DNA of 14,265 bases from positions 2,273 through 16,537 of the forward strand of contig DHWG01000093.1 of NCBI GenBank assembly GCA_002413075.1, given 5' to 3'. This document shows positions 6,486-14,006 of this stretch, piece by piece (position 1 is the stretch's first letter; each line of letters begins with the position of its first letter). The notes beneath the pieces were generated by a model. The model did no database searches. It had not been told where the DNA came from and saw only the letters and a list, made by a program, of their open reading frames with translations. The translations under genes and the position numbers were made by a program. Source of the DNA: Desulfosporosinus sp. UBA5188 (GTDB lineage Bacteria > Bacillota > Desulfitobacteriia > Desulfitobacteriales > Desulfitobacteriaceae).

Positions 6486-8219
6486 TTACAAAATACTCAC
6501 AGTTCCTTTGTAAATAACTCCGGCAAAAGCATCGACTGTAATCGTCTGTCCCTCGGATATTTTAGTCAGAGCGTCTGATAGGCCAATAATTACCGGGATG
6601 CCGTATTCTATAGCGGTAATGGCGGCATGAGATGTTAAGCCGGCTTCCTGAATGACTAACGCACCTGCCCGCGCAATAAGCGGGATAAATCGGGCATCGG
6701 TGGAACTGGTGACAAGTATGTCACCCTTATTAAAAATATCTCGATCTGGAAACTGGATTATCCGGGCAGTACCCATATAAGATTTTCTTCCGATTCCCGT
6801 GCCCTTCGCTAAGGTTCCACCGACCACTTGGACTTTAATCATATTCGTTGTGCCGACCTTACCAACCGGAACCCCTGCAGTTATCACGACAACATCCCCA
6901 GTTTGAATGTAATCTTTATCAAGTGCCGCCGTTATTGCCACTGACAATAATTGATCCGTCCCAGAACTTTCCTGAACTACTAAGGATTCAACACCCCACT
7001 GCAACGTCAGTTTTCGCGCGACCTCAGGAAATTGGGTAGCCGCTACTATAAGCGACTTAGGACGATATTTTGAAATCAACCGCGCGGTTAATCCAGATTG
7101 TGTCGGTGTCAATATTGCAGTCGCATTGAGATCTCCAGCGATGGTATAGCTGGCATAGCTGATTGACTCTGCCACATTAAGATGAGGATGGCGAGTTGCC
7201 TTAGTTTCTAAGAGCGTTGTTTCCGTACGCTTGGCGATTTTATCCATCATTTGCACTGCCTCAACGGGAAATTTACCGGCAGCAGTTTCACCTGACAGCA
7301 TAATGGCATCGGCTCCGTCTAATATGGCATTAGCCACGTCACTAGCTTCTGCCCGTGTTGGACGAGGTTGACGAATCATTGAATCAAGCATTTGGGTTGC
7401 TACAATGACCGGTTTACCTTGTAGATTGCATTTTCGAATCATCTCTTTTTGATAAACAGGAACTACTTCAACTGCAACCTCAACGCCTAGGTCTCCACGC
7501 GCAACCATCAACCCGTCGACGACTTCCAAAATAGAATCCAGATTATCAATTCCCTCTTGGCTTTCTATCTTAGCAATGATTTGTACAGTTGCTCCCATTT
7601 CCTCAACAATCTGGCGCACCGCCAAAATATCAGAAGCTTTACGGGTAAAGGAAGCCGCAATAAAATCGATTCCCTGGGTAATTCCGAAACGAATGTCTTC
7701 AATGTCCTTTTCAGTTAAACCTGGTAATCTTATTGAAACTCCAGGAACATTAACGCCTTTTTGTGATTTTAGAATACCACCATTGCGCACAATCGTCTTG
7801 ATCACTTCTTGCTGTACAGACGTGACTTCCAAATCCAACTGTCCGTCATCAATCAAAATATGTGTTCCCGGAACAACGTCTAGCCATAACTCTTTATAAG
7901 TTATTCCGACTCTATCTGAGGATCCAAGATCGGAGTTCGTATCCAAAATAAACGCAGCACCATTGGAAAGCGTGATACCCTTTTCCTGAACCATATTGGT
8001 ACGGATTTCAGGCCCTTTTGTATCAAGTAGGATTCCTAAATGTTTTCCCGCTCTCATAGCTTCTTCTTTTAAAACAGACATTCGCAAGCCATGTTCTTCA
8101 TGAGTTCCATGGGAGAAATTCAGTCTGGCGACGTTCATTCCCGCCATTAATAGCTGTTGAATTTTTTCTCTAGTTGCGCTAGCTGGTCCAATCGTACAAA
8201 TAATCTTTGTCCTTCTCAT
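6486..8219 (-). CDS. pyk: Pyruvate kinase with C-terminal PEP-utilizer-like domain
   Basis: A 577-residue cytosolic enzyme that converts phosphoenolpyruvate and ADP to pyruvate and ATP. The N-terminal barrel shows RTKIICTIGPAS, ARLNFSHGTHEEH, LLDTKGPEIRT, the catalytic-Lys signature IIAKIESQEG, MVARGDLGVEV and the ADP-site region VATQMLDSM, followed by PTRAEASDVANAILDG. The allosteric C domain (about 350-470) follows. The last ~95 residues form the extra PEP-mobilising-like domain found in Bacillus-type kinases, with TSHAAITAIEYGIPVIIG carrying the phosphohistidine-like His. The ATG is preceded by GGAAGG at good spacing. It is 48 nt after glpC and 62 nt before eno, which makes an eno-pyk lower-glycolysis pair inside a glp cluster. 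Confidence 0.97.
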   Translation of the reverse strand: MRRTKIICTIGPASATREKIQQLLMAGMNVARLNFSHGTHEEHGLRMSVLKEEAMRAGKHLGILLDTKGPEIRTNMVQEKGITLSNGAAFILDTNSDLGSSDRVGITYKELWLDVVPGTHILIDDGQLDLEVTSVQQEVIKTIVRNGGILKSQKGVNVPGVSIRLPGLTEKDIEDIRFGITQGIDFIAASFTRKASDILAVRQIVEEMGATVQIIAKIESQEGIDNLDSILEVVDGLMVARGDLGVEVAVEVVPVYQKEMIRKCNLQGKPVIVATQMLDSMIRQPRPTRAEASDVANAILDGADAIMLSGETAAGKFPVEAVQMMDKIAKRTETTLLETKATRHPHLNVAESISYASYTIAGDLNATAILTPTQSGLTARLISKYRPKSLIVAATQFPEVARKLTLQWGVESLVVQESSGTDQLLSVAITAALDKDYIQTGDVVVITAGVPVGKVGTTNMIKVQVVGGTLAKGTGIGRKSYMGTARIIQFPDRDIFNKGDILVTSSTDARFIPLIARAGALVIQEAGLTSHAAITAIEYGIPVIIGLSDALTKISEGQTITVDAFAGVIYKGTVSIL

Positions 8220-8267
8220 TGATAGCTTCCTTCCATAATGCCCGTCCTCAACAATAAATGAGAGATT

Positions 8268-9464
8268 TCACCGACTAAGAATTTGGGCAAAAACCTCCAC
8301 CGGATGCAGCGCTTTGAATTTAGTACCGTGTTCAATTTGCATACGGCAGGTAGCACATTCCGTAACCACCTGATTCGGTATGTTCTCATTGATAGCCTTA
8401 AAGAGATTCTCTCCTATTTTCATAGAGATATCATATTTTTCCTGTCTAAATCCATAAGTACCCGACATACCGCAACAGCCTGCATCTAAGTCAACCACTT
8501 CCAGACCTGGAATACTCTTTAGAACTTTGAACCAAGGCCTCCCAATACCTTGAGCTTTTAAATGGCAAGGCGTATGATAGGCTAATTTTAAAGGCGGCGT
8601 GTTCATCGGTAGCTTTAGCTTACCCTCTTCTAGCAACTCCACCATAAGTTCACCAAGGTCATATGTGTTGCTGGCGATCATATCAGCTAGTTTACCCAAC
8701 CGATCATTGTCTGGAAATAGCTTGGTATACTTGGATTTGAGGGTATAACCACAACTCGTGCAAAGGGTCACGACTCTCGAGCCCCTAGTTACGGAATCTT
8801 CCATAGCCAAAAGATTGTTCTTGGCATCGGTCAGAGATTCCTTTTTATCAGCAATCGCTGGAAGTCCGCAACAACCTGTCTGGGCAATTTCCACCAGATA
8901 GCCAGCTCTTTCCAGAATCTTTATGGCAGTTTCACCTAAGCTTGGATCATTATATTTAATAAAACATCCCGGAAACAACAGTATCTGTTTCCGTTGATCA
9001 GTCTCTTGTTTGCTTACGACTGATCCTCTCAAGGCCTTACTTGCATAGGATGGAAACGTTCGATGAGAGGTAATTCCCCCTATAGGCATTAAAGCAGTTG
9101 CCATTTTAAACACTGAATTACTGACAGGCGCCGTCATTGTGCTCATTTTGCCGAGCAAAGCAGGACGGGCGAAAACGTAGTCGCGGATCTTCTTTATACC
9201 GTTTTTTTCTTGGTGTGCTTTGGCCTCGGCAATGTACTCTGACACACCAACTTGATTAGGACATACCAAACTACATTGCCCACAGCCAAGGCAATAATCC
9301 ACCCAATCTTCGCCGAAACTCAATCCTTCACGCCGAAAACGTTCTATATCTGATCCCAATTTCTTCGGGCCGGGGTAGTCAGGACGCACCTTTAACACCG
9401 GGCATACCGTGTTACAGTAAGAACACTTTAAACAGCCATCAATGTTTAGTTTGTCTTTTAGCAT
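8268..9464 (-). CDS. glpC: GlpC, anaerobic G3P dehydrogenase iron-sulfur subunit
   Basis: A 398-residue subunit that takes electrons from the GlpAB dimer and anchors it to the membrane quinone pool. The N terminus has two [4Fe-4S] motifs: C11, C14, C17, C21 (CLKCSYCNTVCP) and C58, C61, C64, C68 (CLGCGQCSLVCP). Two CCG domains follow, with CTSCG (235-239) and GCCG at 197-200, then TPCH (298-301), GCCG at 329-332 and ECATC (369-373). This architecture is that of E. coli GlpC and related heterodisulfide-reductase-like subunits, and the size is similar. The ATG overlaps the end of glpB by 7 nt, indicating translational coupling; a strong GGGGGGTG lies about 10 nt upstream inside glpB. Confidence 0.95.
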   Translation of the reverse strand: MLKDKLNIDGCLKCSYCNTVCPVLKVRPDYPGPKKLGSDIERFRREGLSFGEDWVDYCLGCGQCSLVCPNQVGVSEYIAEAKAHQEKNGIKKIRDYVFARPALLGKMSTMTAPVSNSVFKMATALMPIGGITSHRTFPSYASKALRGSVVSKQETDQRKQILLFPGCFIKYNDPSLGETAIKILERAGYLVEIAQTGCCGLPAIADKKESLTDAKNNLLAMEDSVTRGSRVVTLCTSCGYTLKSKYTKLFPDNDRLGKLADMIASNTYDLGELMVELLEEGKLKLPMNTPPLKLAYHTPCHLKAQGIGRPWFKVLKSIPGLEVVDLDAGCCGMSGTYGFRQEKYDISMKIGENLFKAINENIPNQVVTECATCRMQIEHGTKFKALHPVEVFAQILSR

Positions 9465-10582
9465 TCTATCTTTTCACCCCCCGCAGCTATCATACCCGCC
9501 TGATACCCTGTCAGTATTGCCTGAGCATTTCCATTCCTATAGTTAAAGCCCTCTAAGAAACTCCCGGCACCATAAACATTTGCGGCCACAGACAACTTAT
9601 CCCGATTGAGTAATTGCCTCTGTTCATTCACCGCAGCCTCCTCTTCATGATCCCACTCAGTCACTTTGCCCTCGTAATTTAACACAAGATCAAATTGATT
9701 GATTCTGCCCGTCGCTAAGATAAAGTTATCAGCTTTAATGACGCGTTTTCGACCCGGAGTATCCATAATAGCGGCCGTGCAACGTCCAGCTTGTAATTGC
9801 AGGGATTGAATTGGGTAACCAAAATTAATATCTGCGCCAGATTTCTGCAAATATTTCAATAAACATTGGAAAATCCTCACACCCACGACTGAAGGAGGTA
9901 CTGTATATAGTTCACCGACAGAGCTTCCGACCTTCTCCTCAAATCTCACAAACTCAGTACTCCCTGTTTGTAGGCCTAACATTGCTGGCATTAATAACAG
10001 GTTATAATCCTCAAGCAGTGGTTTAATCATTACGGCAAATTCATCCCGGTTTTGTTGATCTTCAAGGTGGTTGGCTACATCCAAGGTACTAAAGCTGGGG
10101 GTCTGCATCCAAGGAACATCCATTATTTTGCCTGTATATTCTACTTGCAAATTAAGTCTGCCAGCAGACAAAGTTAGCAATTCTGCTGTTAGATTTGCAT
10201 TAAAACCGCTCAGGCCACGAAGACCCAACACCATTACTTTGCCGCCATTAACAGGTCTTCCTGACCAGATAGAAGCGGGAGCCATCGATACCTCTTGAAA
10301 GCTACCCATTGCATTCGGAACCAATTGTCGCTGCCCGAGCTCACCCTTATACTCACATCCTGCTGCAGACATCATGTCCGTGAAAAATCCCATTGCTTTT
10401 TTCAAGCAGGGGTGTTTTAGGTCCATACCTTGAACACTGATACTCCCCCCACTCATCGCCAAGGTACCAGGCCCGTTGGTTACCAAAGTTACTTTGGCGC
10501 CACGCTTTATTGATACAGCAGTCGCCATAATTCCGGCCAAACCGCCTCCTATCACTAAAACAGACTCTTGCAAATTATCCAA
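9458..10582 (-). CDS. glpB: GlpB, anaerobic G3P dehydrogenase subunit B
   Basis: A 374-residue flavoprotein subunit of the anaerobic sn-glycerol-3-phosphate dehydrogenase, somewhat shorter than E. coli GlpB (about 419 residues). An N-terminal Rossmann fingerprint VLVIGGGLAGIMA (about 8-20) is followed by TLAMSGGSISVQG, which is typical of GlpB. A second flavin-related segment, FILATGRINQF, and a C-terminal GYQAGMIAAGG close the fold. The start codon is TTG at 10582, with AGGTG about 7 nt before it. The preceding ATG-like triplet is out of frame. It overlaps glpC downstream, while upstream it is split from glpA by the RuBisCO-like gene and a stem-loop. The identity is well supported by the adjacent glpC. 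Confidence 0.92.
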   Translation of the reverse strand: MDNLQESVLVIGGGLAGIMATAVSIKRGAKVTLVTNGPGTLAMSGGSISVQGMDLKHPCLKKAMGFFTDMMSAAGCEYKGELGQRQLVPNAMGSFQEVSMAPASIWSGRPVNGGKVMVLGLRGLSGFNANLTAELLTLSAGRLNLQVEYTGKIMDVPWMQTPSFSTLDVANHLEDQQNRDEFAVMIKPLLEDYNLLLMPAMLGLQTGSTEFVRFEEKVGSSVGELYTVPPSVVGVRIFQCLLKYLQKSGADINFGYPIQSLQLQAGRCTAAIMDTPGRKRVIKADNFILATGRINQFDLVLNYEGKVTEWDHEEEAAVNEQRQLLNRDKLSVAANVYGAGSFLEGFNYRNGNAQAILTGYQAGMIAAGGEKIEC

Positions 10583-10645
10583 TTATCATCACCTACCTAA
10601 TAACATTTTGCTCAAAGCGTCATCTCGTGACTGTTGACTACCAAA

Positions 10646-10685
10646 GCTACTAATACCACCGCTAAAAAGCGGAAGTATTAGTAGC
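10646..10685 (-). terminator. Stem-loop between the RuBisCO-like gene and glpB
   Basis: GCTACTAATAC (10646-10656) pairs with GTATTAGTAGC (10675-10685). Inside, CCGCT (10659-10663) pairs with AGCGG (10668-10672), giving an interrupted hairpin of about 16 bp. In the minus direction the stem is followed by CTTTGG, so the T run is poor. It starts 23 nt after the RLP stop. A partial terminator or RNA-processing site that lowers glpB expression relative to the genes upstream would fit. Confidence 0.5.
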
Positions 10686-10708
10686 GGTTAAACCTAACCC
10701 CTATATAT

Positions 10709-12037
10709 TTAGGACTCGAGGTCATAAAGCTTATTATAGTCGTCTACACCATAGATACCCCAAGTTTTGATTGCTGCGGCCAACTCTGGTTGGGTCTTAG
10801 CGGCTTCCGTGAGATCTATCCCCTTCATCGTGGCGTCAATACTTTGACGGAAGGCAGTGGCTCCAGCTTTCGGTCCCATTGAATGCCCGTGAATGCCAGC
10901 GCCAACCCCAATGATAATATCGTTACCAAGGGTATTCATCAAGTAGGGTACCATTCCCGGTGTTACACCGCCGCCCACAAGATTAAACGTCTGTTTGATA
11001 TGAGACATCTTCGAATAACCGATTTGCCAGGTTCGAACAAATTTTTCTTGAAGAGCATTGAATTTAGCAGAGGGTGCGACATTAAGGGACATATCACCAC
11101 CACAGAGCCTAATAAGTTTTTGCGCAACTTCAGTACTCATTCCTTGATTTGGAGCCACGGTCTGAGCCCCACCGTAACAGGTATGGACACAAATCGGAAC
11201 ATTGATATTTGGATCTTCTGCCAACATCCGCAATGCTGAGAACCCAATGCCAAATACGTTCACCAAAAGGCCATTCGCGCCTGCTTCAATCGCACGATAA
11301 GCATTATCACGAAGCCGTACTATTTCGTCCGTAACATTTGCCGTGAATAATGTCTTTTCACCCTTTTCCGCGTCAGCACGCTTAGCCGCTTCCATATATG
11401 CCTTGACCCTTTTTTCCAGTGGTGAGAAAGCAGGACTACCAGCGATCAATTCATCGTCCTTGATCCAATCGACGCCGCCAACAGAAGCATTGTAAAAGAG
11501 TTCTGCGCCTTCTGAAGGCGTAATGCCCGTGCAAGGTTTGATCATATTATTGAGAATGGGTCGTTCTGGAATATTCATCAGCTTCCGAAGTCCCTCAATA
11601 CCAAATTTCGGACCTTTAAATTGTAACAGGTAGCTTTCCGGAAATTCCAGGTCAAGTAATTTGAGATTAGGCATGGAGGCAATGTTACCAATCACCGAAG
11701 ACAGCATTAATGGAATATTGTCATAAAAGTTAATCCAAGGGAACGCAACTCTTAAAACATAATAACGGGGTTGATCTTTTGGAAGTTGCGCAATGAGTTC
11801 GTAATTTGGAATACTGTAGATGCCAATTACTTTCGCGGCACTTCTGGCTCTGATTTCTGGAGTTTCACCTGGAACCGCAAACCAAGAACCTGACGACTGT
11901 TCAATGGCCAAAGCGGCAGATTTAGCCACTATGTCTGCCTGAGCGCCACCTGCTACCATATAAGTGGCTACCACATACTCCTCATTATTAATTCCTTCCG
12001 ATAAGGGAAAAAGGCTAGGATGGTATAATTCTTTCAT
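10709..12037 (-). CDS. RuBisCO-like protein (form IV), substrate unknown
   Basis: A 442-residue member of the RuBisCO large-subunit superfamily. The N-terminal domain contains SGSWFAVPGET and SSVIGNIASM. The barrel has MIKPCTGITPSE (K167 at the K175 position, but C169 where RuBisCO has K177) and GGVDWIKDDE, keeping the carbamylated Lys and both acids (K193, D195, E196). H285 matches the first active-site His. The loop-6 region reads LNVAPSAKF, with N319 in place of His. The late phosphate-site motifs are LVGGGVTPG and GVGAGIHGHSMGPKAGA, closest in my reading to MtnW/YkrW-like proteins. The ATG follows GAGGAG by 11 nt. Enolase or isomerase chemistry on a phosphorylated ketose is likely for the family. 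No methionine-salvage genes are present and it sits inside glpABC, so the substrate cannot be named. Confidence 0.88.
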   Translation of the reverse strand: MKELYHPSLFPLSEGINNEEYVVATYMVAGGAQADIVAKSAALAIEQSSGSWFAVPGETPEIRARSAAKVIGIYSIPNYELIAQLPKDQPRYYVLRVAFPWINFYDNIPLMLSSVIGNIASMPNLKLLDLEFPESYLLQFKGPKFGIEGLRKLMNIPERPILNNMIKPCTGITPSEGAELFYNASVGGVDWIKDDELIAGSPAFSPLEKRVKAYMEAAKRADAEKGEKTLFTANVTDEIVRLRDNAYRAIEAGANGLLVNVFGIGFSALRMLAEDPNINVPICVHTCYGGAQTVAPNQGMSTEVAQKLIRLCGGDMSLNVAPSAKFNALQEKFVRTWQIGYSKMSHIKQTFNLVGGGVTPGMVPYLMNTLGNDIIIGVGAGIHGHSMGPKAGATAFRQSIDATMKGIDLTEAAKTQPELAAAIKTWGIYGVDDYNKLYDLES

Positions 12038-12067
12038 TTTTAAAACATCTCCTCATTTTTTATTTGT

Positions 12068-12073
12068 ATTATA
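12068..12073 (-). promoter_or_regulatory. Possible internal -10 element ahead of the RuBisCO-like gene
   Basis: TATAAT on the minus strand lies 31 nt before the RLP start codon. No convincing -35 is found 16-18 bases upstream (AATGAT or similar), and there is no TG extension. It might support a weak separate start site for the RLP gene within the operon. Confidence 0.25.
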
Positions 12074-12125
12074 ATGTAAATCCAAACTTTATCATTGAAC
12101 CTTGAAAAATAGCTCTTTCACACAC

Positions 12126-12180
12126 CTCCTAAATATCATATTTATATGTTAGGAGATCTAAGGCATAAAGCCTTATTCTC
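12126..12180 (-). promoter_or_regulatory. Two adjacent stem-loops between glpA and the RuBisCO-like gene
   Basis: One stem pairs CTCCTAA (12126-12132) with TTAGGAG (12149-12155), with more A/T pairing towards the loop. The other pairs TAAGGC (12159-12164) with GCCTTA (12170-12175), with outer GAGA/TCTC (12153-12156 with 12177-12180). They share bases 12153-12155, so they partly compete. In the RNA the first stem includes most of a perfect SD, AGGAGG (12125-12130). No T run follows. A role in uncoupling glpA from the next gene is possible. Confidence 0.45.
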
Positions 12181-12191
12181 TGACCGCGCGG

Positions 12192-13793
12192 TTACTTTAG
12201 AGTTTCGCCATATAACTGATAGCTGAGAGCCAATTGTTGGTTTTGTTTACCATGGGGGACCATTGCCTGACCCTTCCACCGGTCCCTGAGGAAGTTAGAC
12301 AGTTGAGCTCTAGCTTGTTCTCCCTGCCAGATTCCCTTTTCATAAACTGCAACCATGGCCTTATAGCCACAAAAATTCCCTTGACAGGTTCCAAGTCCCA
12401 GCCGAGTCCTTCTACCTATGTCGCTAATCGTGTGCGCAGGGACTGTAATAACGCCTTCCATCACCAATTCCAACTCAGCTCTTGTTACAAACTCGCACTC
12501 ACACAAAATTTCGGCTTGAAGTGGATCCTTTTTAATTTTTTCCAGTAATAGTGGTAAGTTGTTGCCAAGGCGATGCCCTACTTTTTCCACGGCTGGCAGA
12601 GGCAAAAACTTCCTGGCTTCCTCCAGGCTACTTTTTGCCGCAACACCTTTCAAAATCCGCTCGTGGGTAGTGCACTCTTCATTAACTCCCAGCTTGTGGC
12701 AAACCAAGTCTGTCGTAACTTGAGCCATTAGGCGATAAATAGTCAGCTTGCCGCCGAGAATAGAAACGAATCCTGCGACCCCGTCTTCTTCCTGATGATC
12801 GATCAATACAAAATTACGGCTGATTTCTCGGCCTTCACCCGCCGAGGTTGTCTTGGGAATATACAACGGACGCACACCGGAATAGGCTCTAATGATCCTT
12901 GCCTTATTTATTTCCGGAAACATGGCTGACGCCTGATCCAGCATATATTCTATTTCACCTGGATTGACATCTGTGGCTCCCGGGTCTGAGACATTTATAG
13001 AAGTAGTTCCCAATATTGAAACTGGCCCGCCCGGTAAAATAAGATCGCAATCACCCGGTATCTTAAGTTTGTTTACCGCGCCATTGGTGATGCGTTTATT
13101 AAATACCACTAGGCCTCCGCGATTGCAAACAATATTTACCTCTACTCCTACCTGGGCCGCTACTAATGCTCCCCACGGCCCGGCAGCGTTAATCACAATA
13201 TCGCAAGCCAAGTAGCCTTCTTCACCCGTTAACGTGTCCAGATAATGAACGCCTTGAACTATCTGGTTTTTAACTGCAATCTTGGTTATTTCAGTATAGG
13301 TCTTAACGGTAGCCCCTAAATTAACCGCATCTTGGGCATTCGCCGCGGTAAGCTGAAAAACATCGATATAAGCATCAGGAACACTGTACGCCCGAGTTAT
13401 TTTTGTTGTCACGTTCGGTTCCCGTTCGTGGACCTCCCGAGGTGATAATTCTTGAGTTTCAATTCCTGCATTCTTGCAACCCTTAACAAATTGTTTAATA
13501 TAATCCTCGTCGTCCTCTTTTAAGTGTACGAACATTCCACCGTTATCTTCAATACAACATGCTGCTATCTGCTTAAGAATAGCATTCTCTTCAATACACT
13601 CCCTGGCTGCGTCTATATCTCTAACCGAGTATCTCGCCCCACTATGCAGCAGTCCATGGCATCTGCCAGTCGTACCATACGCCAAATCTCTTTTCTCGAA
13701 CAGGATTACTGGGATACCTCTTAACGCTAAATCCCGTAAAATGCCTGTTCCAGTACACCCCCCACCAATTACTACGACTTGTGTTCTCTCCAA
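12192..13793 (-). CDS. glpA: GlpA, anaerobic G3P dehydrogenase catalytic FAD subunit
   Basis: A 533-residue FAD subunit that oxidises sn-glycerol-3-phosphate to dihydroxyacetone phosphate, close in size to E. coli GlpA (542). The N-terminal FAD fingerprint VVVIGGGCTGTGILRDLALRG (about 6-26) and the GlpA/GlpD signature TTGRCHGLLHSGARY are clear. The middle has INAAGPWG and SGVRPLY, and GFVSILGGKLTIYR. The last 110 residues form a BFD-like [2Fe-2S] domain with C431, C433, C470 and C475, a GlpA feature absent from aerobic GlpD. The start codon is TTG at 13793, with AAGGGGGTG 6 nt before it. It is the first gene of the operon, behind a strong promoter and a presumed GlpP-controlled leader. Its partner glpB is displaced by the RLP gene. 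Confidence 0.95.
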   Translation of the reverse strand: MERTQVVVIGGGCTGTGILRDLALRGIPVILFEKRDLAYGTTGRCHGLLHSGARYSVRDIDAARECIEENAILKQIAACCIEDNGGMFVHLKEDDEDYIKQFVKGCKNAGIETQELSPREVHEREPNVTTKITRAYSVPDAYIDVFQLTAANAQDAVNLGATVKTYTEITKIAVKNQIVQGVHYLDTLTGEEGYLACDIVINAAGPWGALVAAQVGVEVNIVCNRGGLVVFNKRITNGAVNKLKIPGDCDLILPGGPVSILGTTSINVSDPGATDVNPGEIEYMLDQASAMFPEINKARIIRAYSGVRPLYIPKTTSAGEGREISRNFVLIDHQEEDGVAGFVSILGGKLTIYRLMAQVTTDLVCHKLGVNEECTTHERILKGVAAKSSLEEARKFLPLPAVEKVGHRLGNNLPLLLEKIKKDPLQAEILCECEFVTRAELELVMEGVITVPAHTISDIGRRTRLGLGTCQGNFCGYKAMVAVYEKGIWQGEQARAQLSNFLRDRWKGQAMVPHGKQNQQLALSYQLYGETLK

Positions 13794-13801
13794 TTATTTC
13801 A

Positions 13802-13893
13802 CCCCCTTATTTAGACACAAAGATCCCCATATAAACTTAAAACTTAATTTTAAGTTTATATGGGGATCTTTCATATCTCTTGACCCCACTATT
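13802..13893 (-). repeat. Duplicated glp leader core, copy ahead of glpA
   Basis: This is the partner of the 4899-4987 block, nearly identical over about 90 bases. Weaker similarity continues to about 13965 (for example AACAAATAT, ATTAAATT and TTCAAT elements in the same order). Here the AAGGGGG end of the block is the working SD of glpA, which suggests that this is the original copy and the one ahead of glpK the derived one. Confidence 0.9.
13819..13871 (-). terminator. Leader terminator-like hairpin, glpA (presumed GlpP target)
   Basis: Perfect 24-bp arms (13819-13842 and 13848-13871) surround a 5-base loop, ending 25 nt from the glpA start codon. The 5' strand in RNA contains GAUCCCCA (13861-13868), which can instead pair with UGGGGUC (13882-13888) to form a smaller upstream hairpin. 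The U-rich end lies mostly inside the stem, so terminator strength is uncertain. By analogy with Bacillus glpD, GlpP with G3P should favour read-through. Confidence 0.78.
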
Positions 13894-13977
13894 TATTCAG
13901 ATCACCGGATACGTCAAAAATCCGAATGAGCCCGAACAAATATATATTAAATTATTCAATTTCTTTATCTACCTGTG

Positions 13978-14006
13978 ATTATAGTTTATCCTTTGTATTT
14001 ATGCAA
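13978..14006 (-). promoter_or_regulatory. Promoter of the glpA-RLP-glpBC-pyk-eno operon
   Basis: On the minus strand a -35 of TTGCAT (14001-14006) and a perfect -10 of TATAAT (13978-13983) are spaced by 17 bases, matching the vegetative sigma consensus well. Transcription would start near 13971, giving a leader of about 178 nt that contains the switch-like hairpins. Confidence 0.8.

Noticed and set aside
7576..7899. Plus-strand 107-codon frame within pyk
   Set aside because: Fully antisense to conserved pyruvate kinase sequence; a shadow of the real coding frame.
10709..12037. Genuine CO2-fixing RuBisCO large subunit
   Set aside because: The K177 and H327 positions are replaced and loop 6 is altered, and no phosphoribulokinase or small-subunit gene is present.
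4899..13893. The pair of repeats as ends of a composite transposon or mobile island
   Set aside because: The copies are direct repeats containing regulatory hairpins with promoters at matching positions; there is no transposase, no target duplication, and the enclosed genes are a coherent operon.
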